A stretch of DNA of 64,000 nucleotides. Source: Tangfeifania diversioriginum (GTDB lineage Bacteria > Bacteroidota > Bacteroidia > Bacteroidales > Prolixibacteraceae). The notes beneath the pieces are model-generated. The model ran no database searches. It worked only from the letters and a program-made list of their open reading frames with translations, and was not told where the DNA came from. The position numbers were made by a program, and so were the translations under genes. Shown here piece after piece: positions 54,960-64,000 of the stretch (the stretch's first letter is position 1; each line of letters opens with the position of its first letter). Location of the stretch: the NCBI RefSeq assembly GCF_900141875.1, contig NZ_FQZE01000010.1:62001-126000 (forward strand). Reading direction: 5' to 3'.

Positions 54960-56362
54960 ACAGAATGATAAAAAGTGAACCCATTTCTCAACGAATGTTT
55001 ATTGCACTGCCTGCCCTGGCCATGATGCTGGGCTGGGGACTACGCGGACACATTGGCGGCGGCCCGTTTGGGGCAATGATTCCCGGAGCTATGGTGGCGC
55101 TGAGTATTTCCCTGTTGCTAAAATTCCCCGCAGCGGCAACATCCATTGTAGTTGTTTTTGGGGTTTTCGGAATTGGCCTTGGCGGCGAAATGACTTACGG
55201 ACAAACGCTAGGCTTTTTACGAAACCCCGACACGGTGTGGTGGGGAACTGCCGGAATCACGCTGAAAGGTGCGGTTTGGGGATTGCTGGGGGGCACTGTT
55301 TTTTCCCTGGGATTTTTGTTCCACCGGGTTCCCAAAAAAGTCATCATTTACGCGTTGTTGCTGATGCTGGCCGGATTTTTCCTCGGTTTCAAACTGGTGA
55401 ATGAACCGATGTTGCTTTATTTTTCCGATCCGGCAAAACCACGAGCTGAATCGTGGGCCGCACTATTATTTGGCGCTATGGCCATCATCGTTTATCTGAA
55501 ATTCAAATTGAATCAGGAAGAGTTTAAACTGCTGCTACGTTTTGCCCTTTATGGCCTGGTTGGTGGCGGACTGGGATTTGGATTGGGAGGTTTCTGGATG
55601 GTTTTGGGTAGTCATCTTCCTGAGGTTATTTACAGCGACTGGTGGAAAGCTATGGAATTTACCTTTGGCCTGCTTTTGGGCGCTTCGTTGGGATGGGCGG
55701 CCTGGAAAAGCAGGAAAGAAATTCAATCCAATAATCAGGCGGATAAAATTTATGAAAAACATTCTTTATCAATTGCGGGTGAACTGGGAATTTTATTTGC
55801 TGTGGCCGTGTTTACGCACTGGTTGTGGCCTAATCTGCTGGAGTCTGTTGCTTATGGCAGCACGTCAAATGGTTTTGCCTTCTCAATAGTTCAGGGTGTT
55901 GTTCGCGTACTATTGAATTACGGGTTTTACGGTTTTGTTTTCGTTCTGGTCATCATGCGGTTTCCAAAAATGGCCTGGCAAATTGGAATCACACTTACGT
56001 TTTGCCATGCAGCCATCGATTTAATCCGCGATTTTTATCCGGATTTGAATCCCTGGGCGCCTTTTACCATGCATCTCTTCTGGGTATTTTTAATGACGGC
56101 AGTTGTTGCGCTGTTTACCGCTTATTACAGCCGGGGTGAAAACAGAACGATAAACCTGTTTTTGCTGCTAATTTGGGCTTGCATTGCGGTTTCACTGCTC
56201 CGGCTGGCTTTCCTTTCCGGAAGTTTGTCGGTAAGCGGAATGAGTTTTTGCGAGGTGGTGTGCGACCGGTTTTTTGTGGATATCTTTTTTATTGTCAATG
56301 CGATTGTTGTCTCGTGGATTATTTTAAAAATGAAGAAAAATCAAAAATTATTACCAGAATGA
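54956..56362 (+). CDS. Polytopic membrane protein of unknown function
   Basis: A 468-residue protein with about 11-12 transmembrane helices. It opens with ISQRMFIALPALAMMLGWGLRGHIGGGPFGAMIPGAM, read in two parts, has several glycine-rich helices (GLVGGGLGFGLGGFWMV) and ends with a short basic tail. It does not match a transporter family that I recognise. The ATG overlaps the stop of the FG-GAP gene (ATGA at 54956-54959), which implies coupled expression and perhaps a joint role at the envelope. Upstream in-frame codons to 54875 lie inside the FG-GAP gene and are not used. Confidence 0.8.
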   Translation: MNRMIKSEPISQRMFIALPALAMMLGWGLRGHIGGGPFGAMIPGAMVALSISLLLKFPAAATSIVVVFGVFGIGLGGEMTYGQTLGFLRNPDTVWWGTAGITLKGAVWGLLGGTVFSLGFLFHRVPKKVIIYALLLMLAGFFLGFKLVNEPMLLYFSDPAKPRAESWAALLFGAMAIIVYLKFKLNQEEFKLLLRFALYGLVGGGLGFGLGGFWMVLGSHLPEVIYSDWWKAMEFTFGLLLGASLGWAAWKSRKEIQSNNQADKIYEKHSLSIAGELGILFAVAVFTHWLWPNLLESVAYGSTSNGFAFSIVQGVVRVLLNYGFYGFVFVLVIMRFPKMAWQIGITLTFCHAAIDLIRDFYPDLNPWAPFTMHLFWVFLMTAVVALFTAYYSRGENRTINLFLLLIWACIAVSLLRLAFLSGSLSVSGMSFCEVVCDRFFVDIFFIVNAIVVSWIILKMKKNQKLLPE

Positions 56363-57402
56363 AACATAATCAATTTTTATTAAACGAAGAGCTGCAAAGC
56401 AAATGATTATTTTTGTTCAAAAGCAATAAACTAAAGTAATGAAGAAGACATCGCTGGGAGATTCTGTTGGCGATTACGCCGCTTTGTGTGTGGCCGTTTA
56501 TGAGGATATATTTTAAAGTCAGAAAATGAAAAATATACTGAATCAGCAAGGCATGTTCAAACGATATGGGGGCGATTATATTTTTGCCCGGCAGGTGGCA
56601 GGGTATGCAAATCGTAGCAATAGGCTCATTGTCGTGCCTGCAACAAAAGAACAGTTTTCGTTCAGGGGGACATTTCCCATTTATTATGCACCTGGTATGA
56701 TGGCTGAATTTGAGAAAATTTTATCGTTTTAATGTTTTTGTATGTGTAACGAGTTGTTCAATAATTTGGGGATTCTTTCCTGTTTTTCAATCCCACAGAA
56801 GGGCAATATATTTTATCTTTTCTATTTTTAAATGCAGACATTAATACCCTCAGAATGCTTATTGAATTAATAGACTACTTAATTAACGTGTTTGGTTTAA
56901 TGCAAATGTAAGGTGTTGAAACAATCTGATTGAGTTTTTTGTTTCAACGATTTCTTGCCGAAAAAGGTATATTAAGACAAGAAATTATTAAATTAAATAA
57001 GCTGTTAATCAATAATGACTTATGTTCAAAAAGTATTCCATGTAAATATAATGGAACAATGGATTATTTTAATTTTTTGATAGACTTTAATGCATTGTTA
57101 ATTTGAACAATTTTTAGCCTTTCAGGCTTACTTCATTATTAATAACTCAGATTTTTCGCTACTGGTTTTTTAGAATTTGTTACGCTGCCTTTAGATTGAA
57201 ATATAAACTATTTTAACTGCTTTGTAATAAAATTTTAACCTTATGTTGATGTCTGTATGTCGAGTGTAATGATAATTGTTAAAATTCCATGTAAAACGAA
57301 TAAAATAATGGTAGTTTATCGGTTTTGCATTATAGATATTTGTAATAGGTGTTTGTGGAGTATTTCTGAAAATGTTAAAATTTTAATTTAATCTAGATCC
57401 TT
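56363..57402. other. 1-kb A+T-rich gap upstream of the SusC gene
   Basis: No secure gene. The first 370 bases contain short frames that look like decayed coding sequence: a 68-codon frame at 56526-56732 (ending YYAPGMMAEFEKILSF) and a short hydrophobic frame around 56450-56530. From 56740 to 57402 the sequence is very A+T-rich, the usual appearance of a long leader and promoter region before a SusC gene. No exact TTTG/TAnnTTTG pair could be assigned. Confidence 0.5.
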
Positions 57403-60400
57403 ATGAAAAACAAAGTTTTAAAAATTTTATTAATTGGAATGTTCCTCCATTTTGCTTTTCATTCTATTGCACAAGTGCAGGTGAGAGGAACAGTAGTGGA
57501 CAGTTCAGGGGACTTTTTACCTGGTGTCTCAATCCAGATTAAAGGAACTTCGCAAGGTGTAGTTACCGATATGGATGGTAACTATTCGCTAAGCGTTCCC
57601 GACGAGATGTCTGTATTGATCTTTTCTTTTGTTGGAATGGAAACCCGGGAAATAAATGTAAACGGAAGGTCAGTTATTGATGTTACCATGAACCCAACAT
57701 CCATTGGCATGGATGAGGTGGTTGTAACTGCTTTGGGTATTTCACGCGAGAAAAAATCATTAGGTTATTCAGTTTCTGAAATTGATGGACAGAGCATTGA
57801 GAAAGTGGCCCAGGAAAATGTGCTGAATTCGCTCTCCGGGAAACTCGCAGGTGTCGCGATAAACGCCACAGGAGGGGCGGGGTCATCTGTAAGTATGGTT
57901 ATCCGCGGGGCTTCTTCATTGACCAGTGATAATCAGCCACTGTTCGTAATCGATGGTGTTCCGGTAAACAATACACTTAATAACGTGCAAAGTATTGGCG
58001 ACCGCAATACGGTTGACTATGGGAATGCTATTTCCGATCTCAATACTGAAAATATTGAAAGTGTTTCGGTACTCAAAGGGCCCAGTGCTGCTGCACTTTA
58101 TGGTTCCAGGGCAGGGAACGGTGTAGTACTTATTACAACCAAATCGGGTAAAGAAAGTGAAGGACTTGGGGTTACGCTTACTTCGAATACTGTTTTTGAA
58201 ACACCCTACAAATTTATTGAAACCCATTCAATGATGGCCAATGGGCAGCGTCCTTTTACCCAGGACAACCGGCCAAACAACGGACTGCCTTATTATGTGG
58301 TACCCGCAGGTGATTCTTATTGGGTAGGCCCGGAACTGGATAAAGGAATGATGGCATATCAATGGCCTTATTTCAACGAAAACGGGGAATTAACAGCAAC
58401 CGAAATGGTGTCGCACCCCGATAATACAAAGAATTTTTTCCAAACCGGTATGACGACAACCAATGGTTTTGCCATTACAAATGCCAATGAAAAAGTGAAC
58501 TACCGTTTATCGTATAATAACATGCAGAACCAGGGACTGGTGCCTAACAGCGATTTGCATAAAAATTCGATAAGTCTTAATTCTACTTTAAACTTAGCTG
58601 AGAATTTTTCTGTTAGTTCCAGTATTAATTTCACCTCCTCGGGGGCCGATAACCGCACCTCAAATAACCGGGGGGCAAATCCATTGTCCGCCCTTTACCG
58701 AACAGTCAATCCCCATATTGATATTAATGATCTTAAAGATTATTGGGAACCTGGTCAGGAGGGACTTCAGCAAAGAGGGCCATATACGTTGGTGGTAAAT
58801 GCTGACGGGACTTATAGGAGACAAGATCCTGAAGATAATCCCTATTTCCTGGCACACGAAGTTAATAATGGCTTCAGAAGAGATCGGGTTTACGGACATG
58901 GAAAATTCGACTGGCAATTAAGTAATGATTTTTCTCTAATGGGGAGATATACTCACGATCAATTCCATGAAAAGCGGGAAACCAAAATTGCTCCAAGTTA
59001 TACACGCGATGCAAATGGGGTGTATGGTCTGACAAATCTTTACCGTAGGGAACAAAATGTTGATTTTTTGCTATCCTTTGACAAGATTTTAGCTGATTTT
59101 AGTATTTCCGCATCTGTGGGTGGAAATTATATGTATCAGTATGCTGAAAACAACCAAACCAAAACCAAAAACAGGGGATCTGGCTTGATTGTTCCCGGTA
59201 TTTATAATGTAAGCAACATTGCCCCGGATAATCTCGATTATAATTCAGGTTGGAGCCAGAAAGGGATTTATAGTCTGTACGGCCTGACATCCTTTGGGTA
59301 CAAAGATGCTGTGTATTTGGATCTTACTGCAAGAAATGATTGGTCAAGTACATTGCCCGTTGAGAATCGTTCCTATTTTTATCCCTCGGCATCGCTGAGC
59401 CTGTTATTAAATAACATGGCAGATATGGGAGAAAATGTTTCTCTTGCCAAACTCAGAGCAGGTTGGGCAATGGTTGGAAATGATACCGATCCGTATAAAT
59501 TAATGACAACAATGGGAAATCAGGGGGCTTGGGGCAATCAAACACGGTTGACAACATCGGGAACCCTTTTGCTTCCTGACCTGAAGCCCGAAATTCAAAC
59601 CTCATGGGAAGTAGGAGCTGATCTTGCCTTTTTCGATAACCGGCTAAGATTGGATGGTACCTATTACCAGTCAGAAAATGAGAACCAGATACTTGGGATC
59701 GGTCTTCCTCCTTCTTCCGGATACAATTCAAAACAAATTAATGCGGGGTTAATCTCGAGTAAAGGAATTGAGTTTTCTCTTGGTGGTACTCCGTTGAAAA
59801 ATGCTGACTGGAACTGGGATGTAAATTTTGTGTTTTCACGCAACCGTACTAAAATTGAAGAACTGGCTGAAGGCTTTGATTATATTGTCCTTTGGACTGA
59901 TGCTAAAGGCGGAGCTGTAACCAGGGTAGGAGACGAAATTGGTCAGATCGTTGATGACGTATTGGTTCGGGTGGATGACCCAAATTCGGAATATCATGGA
60001 TGGCCAATTATTGACAGTCAGGGGTGGGAAAATTCTGAACCTTGGGAAAATTATATGGAAAAAGGAGATGATACTGCTGTGATAGGAAATTTTAATCCAG
60101 ACTTTCTGATTGGAATGCAAACTTCGCTTTCCTATAAAAAATGGTCATTAAATGCCAGTTTTGATTGGAGGATTGGTGGCCAGTTTATTTCCCAAACCTA
60201 TCGTTACATGGAATCCGATATGCTTACTGAAAGATGGATTGACAGAACGATTAAAATTAATGATATGAGTGGATCTGAGATGGCCAGGTACCTGAAAGAA
60301 AATCCCGATAAGTATTTGTCGCCTGATGGTGAATTTTTTGTTCTGGTTGGTGGTCCCACAAGTGAAACAGGTGGTCTGCCCCATACTGAAGATGGAATAA

Positions 60401-60825
60401 CCTTGAACGATGGTGTATTTATGCCCGGTGTGGAAGGGTATTACGATGATAACGGAAATTTTGTGGCAGTTAGGGAAAACCTGGGTGATGAAGGAACACC
60501 TACCATCAGGTTTCAGGATTATTACGGATGGAGCTACTCCCGGACTGCCCTGTTCGATTCCGATTTTATTAAACTCAGAGAAATTTCTTTGACCTATCAG
60601 CTTCCCGCAATACAATCTGTTGGTATTCAGAGCTCTTCCATCTCCCTGTACAGCCGCAATTTAATTCTTTGGACAAAAGCCGATGTCAATATCGACCCGG
60701 AGATGGCTTTCCAACCGGAAGGTGGAACACAGGGAAGTGGTATTCAGTTTAAACAAGGTATTGAAAGGTTTAATGTTAATCCATGGACAATACCTGTTGG
60801 TATTAGGTTGAATGTAAATTTTTAA
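57403..60825 (+). CDS. SusC/RagA family TonB-linked outer-membrane protein
   Basis: A 1140-residue outer-membrane transporter. It has a signal peptide ending HSIAQ, an N-terminal carboxypeptidase-like domain (VQVRGTVVDSSGDFLPGVSI, residues 25-105), the MDEVVVTALGISREKKSLGYSV segment and plug motifs (LFVIDGVPVNN; VLKGPSAAALYGSRAGNGV), then a 22-strand barrel ending in a phenylalanine (VGIRLNVNF). It imports oligosaccharides bound by the SusD partner encoded 20 bases downstream. The substrate is likely what GH92 and GH2 release. Confidence 0.96.
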   Translation: MKNKVLKILLIGMFLHFAFHSIAQVQVRGTVVDSSGDFLPGVSIQIKGTSQGVVTDMDGNYSLSVPDEMSVLIFSFVGMETREINVNGRSVIDVTMNPTSIGMDEVVVTALGISREKKSLGYSVSEIDGQSIEKVAQENVLNSLSGKLAGVAINATGGAGSSVSMVIRGASSLTSDNQPLFVIDGVPVNNTLNNVQSIGDRNTVDYGNAISDLNTENIESVSVLKGPSAAALYGSRAGNGVVLITTKSGKESEGLGVTLTSNTVFETPYKFIETHSMMANGQRPFTQDNRPNNGLPYYVVPAGDSYWVGPELDKGMMAYQWPYFNENGELTATEMVSHPDNTKNFFQTGMTTTNGFAITNANEKVNYRLSYNNMQNQGLVPNSDLHKNSISLNSTLNLAENFSVSSSINFTSSGADNRTSNNRGANPLSALYRTVNPHIDINDLKDYWEPGQEGLQQRGPYTLVVNADGTYRRQDPEDNPYFLAHEVNNGFRRDRVYGHGKFDWQLSNDFSLMGRYTHDQFHEKRETKIAPSYTRDANGVYGLTNLYRREQNVDFLLSFDKILADFSISASVGGNYMYQYAENNQTKTKNRGSGLIVPGIYNVSNIAPDNLDYNSGWSQKGIYSLYGLTSFGYKDAVYLDLTARNDWSSTLPVENRSYFYPSASLSLLLNNMADMGENVSLAKLRAGWAMVGNDTDPYKLMTTMGNQGAWGNQTRLTTSGTLLLPDLKPEIQTSWEVGADLAFFDNRLRLDGTYYQSENENQILGIGLPPSSGYNSKQINAGLISSKGIEFSLGGTPLKNADWNWDVNFVFSRNRTKIEELAEGFDYIVLWTDAKGGAVTRVGDEIGQIVDDVLVRVDDPNSEYHGWPIIDSQGWENSEPWENYMEKGDDTAVIGNFNPDFLIGMQTSLSYKKWSLNASFDWRIGGQFISQTYRYMESDMLTERWIDRTIKINDMSGSEMARYLKENPDKYLSPDGEFFVLVGGPTSETGGLPHTEDGITLNDGVFMPGVEGYYDDNGNFVAVRENLGDEGTPTIRFQDYYGWSYSRTALFDSDFIKLREISLTYQLPAIQSVGIQSSSISLYSRNLILWTKADVNIDPEMAFQPEGGTQGSGIQFKQGIERFNVNPWTIPVGIRLNVNF

Positions 60826-60845
60826 TGAACTAAAAATTGAACGAG

Positions 60846-62537
60846 ATGAAAACAGTCTATAAAATATTTTTAATGGTTATTGTGGTTGCATTTATTTCAT
60901 GCGAAGACCAACTTACTGAATTTAATGTAAATCCCAACGGAGTAGATCCCGAAGAGGTTAACCCTAATTTGATGGTGCCTACTATAATTGTATCGACGGT
61001 CAAACCCTATCTCGAGATAGGCTATAACGGTGATATTGCCGGCGTAATGCAATATGTTCAAAAAAGCGGATGGAGTGGCGAACTTAACAGGTTCGAGTGG
61101 CGCCAACAACGTGATTGGGATGGCTGGTACGGAAACCTGCGAAATGCCCGGCACCTTTATGAAAGGGCTGAAGAAGAGGGCATGGAATTCCAGCAGGGTG
61201 TTGCGCTGGTAATCAGGGCATTTAACTTTGCCTACATTTCAGATTCATGGGGCGATGCTCCTTACACTACCGCATTAAATGCATTGGAGGGTGGACAGGA
61301 AGACCTTTTTCCTGCGTTCGATTCGCAGGAGACAATCTACCAGGGAATTATTGATGATCTGGAAACTGCCAATTCGCTTCTGTCTAAACCTTCCGGAGAG
61401 TACGAAGGAATCAAGGCCGATGCTGACCTTATTTACGGAGGAGACCCGGCTAAGTGGCGAAAACTGGCCAACTCCCTTAAATTGAGGTATTACATGAGGC
61501 TGTCAGAAAAATTACCGGAATATGCCCGGGCAGGAATTGAAGAAATTGTTTCGAACCCTTCTGGATATCCTGTTTTTACTTCCACTGATGATGACGCTAC
61601 CATGGATTTTGTAGGTGCATCCAATGATGATTCATGGCCTGCCAATACCACCTTCGATGAAAGCCAAAGCAATTTCGACCGCATTCAGCTTTGTGCAGGT
61701 TTCAGAGATGTGTTGGTTGATTTGAACGATCCGCGTATTGGCGTTTGGTTCAATGAAGTTAGGGTGCCCATAAAAATATCTGATGAATATGGTGATGATG
61801 AAATTGTGGACGGGGTCAGGTATTTACATCCGGAATATATGGCCGAAAATGATCTGGTGGTTTATGATAAAGACCAGTGGGTTGCTGATATTGAAAACGG
61901 CAAAACACTGGTTGATACAATGAATTACGCAGGTTTGCCAATTGCTTCCTCCACAGGGGACGGCTCCTCATGGAACCTGAATCCCCAGCCGATTCAGGGT
62001 GGCCCGAATGTTCATAATTCAGCCCTCGCTGATATGTACAAAGAAGCATCGGGTGATATGTTAAAGGCACGATTGATTTCTTATGCCGAAATATGTTTCA
62101 TTTTGGCGGAAGCAGCTCAAAAAGGCTGGAATGTTGGCGATCAAAAGGAATGGTATGAGAAAGGGATTGAAGCCTCTTTTAATACCTGGGACCTTAGTGA
62201 AGAGTATTCAACATATATTACCAATGAAGGTGTTGCATTTGATGGTTCATTGGAACAAATAATTGAACAAAAATGGATTGCTAATTGGACGGTAGCACAT
62301 GAGTCATGGTGTGACTGGCGAAGAACGGGATTACCCAATTTCACCATTGGCCCGCGCGGATTGAGAGATGCCATGCCGATTCGGTTTCAGTACGGGAGCA
62401 ATGAAATATCGAGGAACTATGAAAATTATAGCTCTGCTATCGAAAATTTGCAAGAAACAGATTATACAGCCACTGACGGAAAGGACAGCTCCTGGTCAAA
62501 ATTTTGGTTGCTAAAGGGTACTAATAATCCCTATTAA
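60846..62537 (+). CDS. SusD/RagB family nutrient-binding lipoprotein
   Basis: A 563-residue lipoprotein with lipobox FISC (Cys20). It has the SusD opening LTEFNVNPNGVDPEEVNPNLM, helical TPR-like units (GVALVIRAFNFAYISDSWGDAPYT) and RLISYAEICFILAEAAQKGW near the C-terminus. It caps the SusC barrel and binds glycans at the surface. The ATG at 60846 starts the signal peptide; a TTG at 60837 is not needed. A terminator hairpin follows immediately. Confidence 0.95.
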   Translation: MKTVYKIFLMVIVVAFISCEDQLTEFNVNPNGVDPEEVNPNLMVPTIIVSTVKPYLEIGYNGDIAGVMQYVQKSGWSGELNRFEWRQQRDWDGWYGNLRNARHLYERAEEEGMEFQQGVALVIRAFNFAYISDSWGDAPYTTALNALEGGQEDLFPAFDSQETIYQGIIDDLETANSLLSKPSGEYEGIKADADLIYGGDPAKWRKLANSLKLRYYMRLSEKLPEYARAGIEEIVSNPSGYPVFTSTDDDATMDFVGASNDDSWPANTTFDESQSNFDRIQLCAGFRDVLVDLNDPRIGVWFNEVRVPIKISDEYGDDEIVDGVRYLHPEYMAENDLVVYDKDQWVADIENGKTLVDTMNYAGLPIASSTGDGSSWNLNPQPIQGGPNVHNSALADMYKEASGDMLKARLISYAEICFILAEAAQKGWNVGDQKEWYEKGIEASFNTWDLSEEYSTYITNEGVAFDGSLEQIIEQKWIANWTVAHESWCDWRRTGLPNFTIGPRGLRDAMPIRFQYGSNEISRNYENYSSAIENLQETDYTATDGKDSSWSKFWLLKGTNNPY

Positions 62538-62548
62538 TTTTGAAATCT

Positions 62549-62589
62549 AAAAAAGAGCAGAGGGAAATTCATCCCTTTGCCCTTTTTTC
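62549..62589 (+). terminator. Terminator after the SusC/SusD pair
   Basis: A stem with mismatches between AAAAAAGAGCAGAGGGA and TCCCTTTGCCCTTTTTTC around a 6-base loop, with A-run and T-run on the two sides, so it could work in either orientation. It lies 12 bases after the SusD stop. Confidence 0.65.
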
Positions 62590-62634
62590 AATTTATGTAT
62601 TTCCTTAATTTGTTTATTTCCATATAAATATAAA

Positions 62635-64000
62635 ATGATTCGCTTAATTTTCATCCTATTCTTTGCAGGAATTGTTTTTTCCGGATATGGAACTTCAAAA
62701 AATGAAGTCCTGACCGGAAGGGTATTCCTGGATGAAAACAAAAACGGAATACACGACAATCCCGAACCTGGCATCTCCGGCATTTGTGTTTCAAACGGAA
62801 ATGAAGTAGTTCAAACTGATGCCGCCGGGAATTGGGAATTACCTGTTGAAAACGCTAATTCTATTTTTGTAATTAAACCTTCCAATTATGCTGTTTCACT
62901 CAATCCGGAGAATATTCCGCAGCATTTTCATCTGTTGCACGAAGGAAATCAAACGAGTATCGATTTTCCGCTTTATCCTGCTGAGGAAGAAAACAAATTT
63001 TCAGTCCTGTTTTTTGGCGATACGCAGGCACGTGGATTACGTGAGGTAAATTTTATTTTGCATGATGTGGTGGAGGAGTGCATGGGAACGAATGCGGCTT
63101 TTGGTGTTTCGCTGGGGGATATCGTGGCCGATGACCCCGGCCTTTTTGCCGAAGTAAGCCAGGGAATCGGGCAGATTGGTATTCCGTGGTACAACATTTT
63201 TGGCAACCACGATCACGACCGTGATGAAAAGCGCAATGAGAACAAAGGCAAAACATTTAGTAAATTTTTTGGTCCGGCTACCTATGCTTTTGAATACGGG
63301 CAGGTGGCTTTTATCGGTCTAAACAATGTTTTTTTTAATGAAACAGGGAAATACCACGCCCATCTTTCAGACGATCAGCTTTCATTTGTTGAAAACTACC
63401 TTTCGTTTGTGCCCGAAGAAAAACTGGTGGTGCTCATGATGCACATTCCGCTGGTTAGAATCGATACGCGCGACAGGTTGTATGAGATTCTCCAAAACCG
63501 AAAACATACCTTTTCCATTTCTGGCCACGTGCATGAGCAAATTCAAGTTTTTGTGGATGAGGAAATGGGATGGAAAGGCAACGAGCCGCACCATCATTTA
63601 ATCAACGCCACAGTATGCGGAAGCTGGTGGTGCGGATTGAACGATGAAACAGGTATTCCGCATGCCACCATGAACGACGGGGCGCCCAACGGGTATTCCA
63701 TTGTCATTTTTGAGGGAAATGATTACAGCGTCCGTTTTAAAGCTGCCCGCCGGCCTGCTGATTACCAGATGAACATTTACCTGCCCGATGAACTGGCACA
63801 AAACGAGTTGGACACAACAAACGTATTGGTTAATGTTTTTGCCGGATCCAGTCGTTCCAAAGTGGAAATGCGTATTGGGAAAACGGGAAAATGGATCCCC
63901 ATGCAGCAGGTGAAAACCATCGACCCGGAATGTTTGCGTATGCATCAGCTCAGTCCGGTTTTGGATAAGGAATTCGAGGGCCAGGCGCTTGACGATGTTT
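62635..64000 (+). CDS. Calcineurin-like phosphoesterase (partial, cut by right edge)
   Basis: An open frame of 455 codons that runs off the window. A signal peptide (MIRLIFILFFAGIVFSGYG) is followed by an N-terminal beta-sandwich domain (VLTGRVFLDENKNGIHDNPE) and the metallophosphatase domain: GDTQ with Asp129, SLGDIVAD, FGNHDHDRD (Asn191, His192), LMMHIP and ISGHVHE. It then enters the C-terminal domain typical of this family. Metal ligands are all present. It probably removes phosphate from glycans or phosphodiesters in the periplasm, consistent with its place after SusC/SusD. Confidence 0.9.
   Translation, partial: MIRLIFILFFAGIVFSGYGTSKNEVLTGRVFLDENKNGIHDNPEPGISGICVSNGNEVVQTDAAGNWELPVENANSIFVIKPSNYAVSLNPENIPQHFHLLHEGNQTSIDFPLYPAEEENKFSVLFFGDTQARGLREVNFILHDVVEECMGTNAAFGVSLGDIVADDPGLFAEVSQGIGQIGIPWYNIFGNHDHDRDEKRNENKGKTFSKFFGPATYAFEYGQVAFIGLNNVFFNETGKYHAHLSDDQLSFVENYLSFVPEEKLVVLMMHIPLVRIDTRDRLYEILQNRKHTFSISGHVHEQIQVFVDEEMGWKGNEPHHHLINATVCGSWWCGLNDETGIPHATMNDGAPNGYSIVIFEGNDYSVRFKAARRPADYQMNIYLPDELAQNELDTTNVLVNVFAGSSRSKVEMRIGKTGKWIPMQQVKTIDPECLRMHQLSPVLDKEFEGQALDDV

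Noticed and set aside
56526-56732. 68-codon frame in the gap before the SusC gene
   Set aside because: Possibly decayed coding sequence, but no recognisable domain and no start signal; mentioned under the gap only.

Overview
The window reads as a chromosome segment from a Bacteroidota member. Evidence: a SusC/SusD pair with GH92 and GH2 enzymes, Bacteroidetes-type TAnnTTTG promoter boxes, very few Shine-Dalgarno sequences, PorT-like and DUF4301/DUF4197 proteins, and repeat types that I recall from this phylum. A free-living, glycan-degrading Marinilabiliales/Prolixibacteraceae-like organism would fit, but that placement is inference. No rRNA, tRNA or CRISPR array was seen.

Layout. 1-10.6 kb: housekeeping and orphan genes (YwbE, HI0933-type flavoprotein, two radical SAM proteins, DUF4197 lipoprotein, a cysteine-bearing PAS protein, a ParE-type toxin-antitoxin pair, DUF4301, TPR protein), interrupted by a REP-associated tyrosine transposase lying between two copies of a palindrome-rich repeat. 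10.6-15.8 kb: an accessory region with a hairpin-bounded non-coding repeat, a conserved unknown gene running into a 21-bp heptad-coding repeat, then an A+T-rich block with a beta-barrel protein, a P-loop ATPase and a winged-helix/transmembrane protein. 15.8-22.0 kb: a type I restriction-modification operon (hsdM, GxxExxY gene, hsdS, four-helix-bundle gene, hsdR) invaded by several short dispersed repeats. 22-35 kb: M23 peptidase, alaS, a lipoprotein, a Tat-type aldo/keto reductase, a fused CcsB-CcsA cytochrome c assembly protein, an acyl-CoA ligase and a TPR histidine kinase.

35-46 kb: small enzyme and stress-type genes (winged-helix protein, VOC, NTF2-like, DUF1697, DHFR-like, DUF2200, DUF1801, Ada-like methyltransferase, RidA, NAD(P)-binding protein, SRPBCC) with two paralogous GlxA-type AraC regulators. 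Three promoters here share one architecture, two boxes 22 bp apart and a TAnnTTTG box exactly 38 bp after the second, which points to a local regulon. 46-64 kb: a bilobed retropepsin-like protease, then a polysaccharide-utilisation-type locus: GH92 mannosidase divergent from a GH2 exo-glucosaminidase-like lipoprotein, an FG-GAP lipoprotein translationally coupled to a polytopic membrane protein, SusC, SusD and a calcineurin-like phosphoesterase cut by the right edge.

Most notable: (1) three copies of a palindromic GATT-unit element in the R-M operon, two of which bracket the GxxExxY gene almost to the base while the third encodes the linker between the two HsdS recognition domains; (2) the three-promoter AraC-type operator architecture; (3) the heptad-coding 21-bp repeat behind a TGATG coupling; (4) the A+T-rich ATPase/winged-helix-TM pair beside the R-M operon as a candidate defence module.
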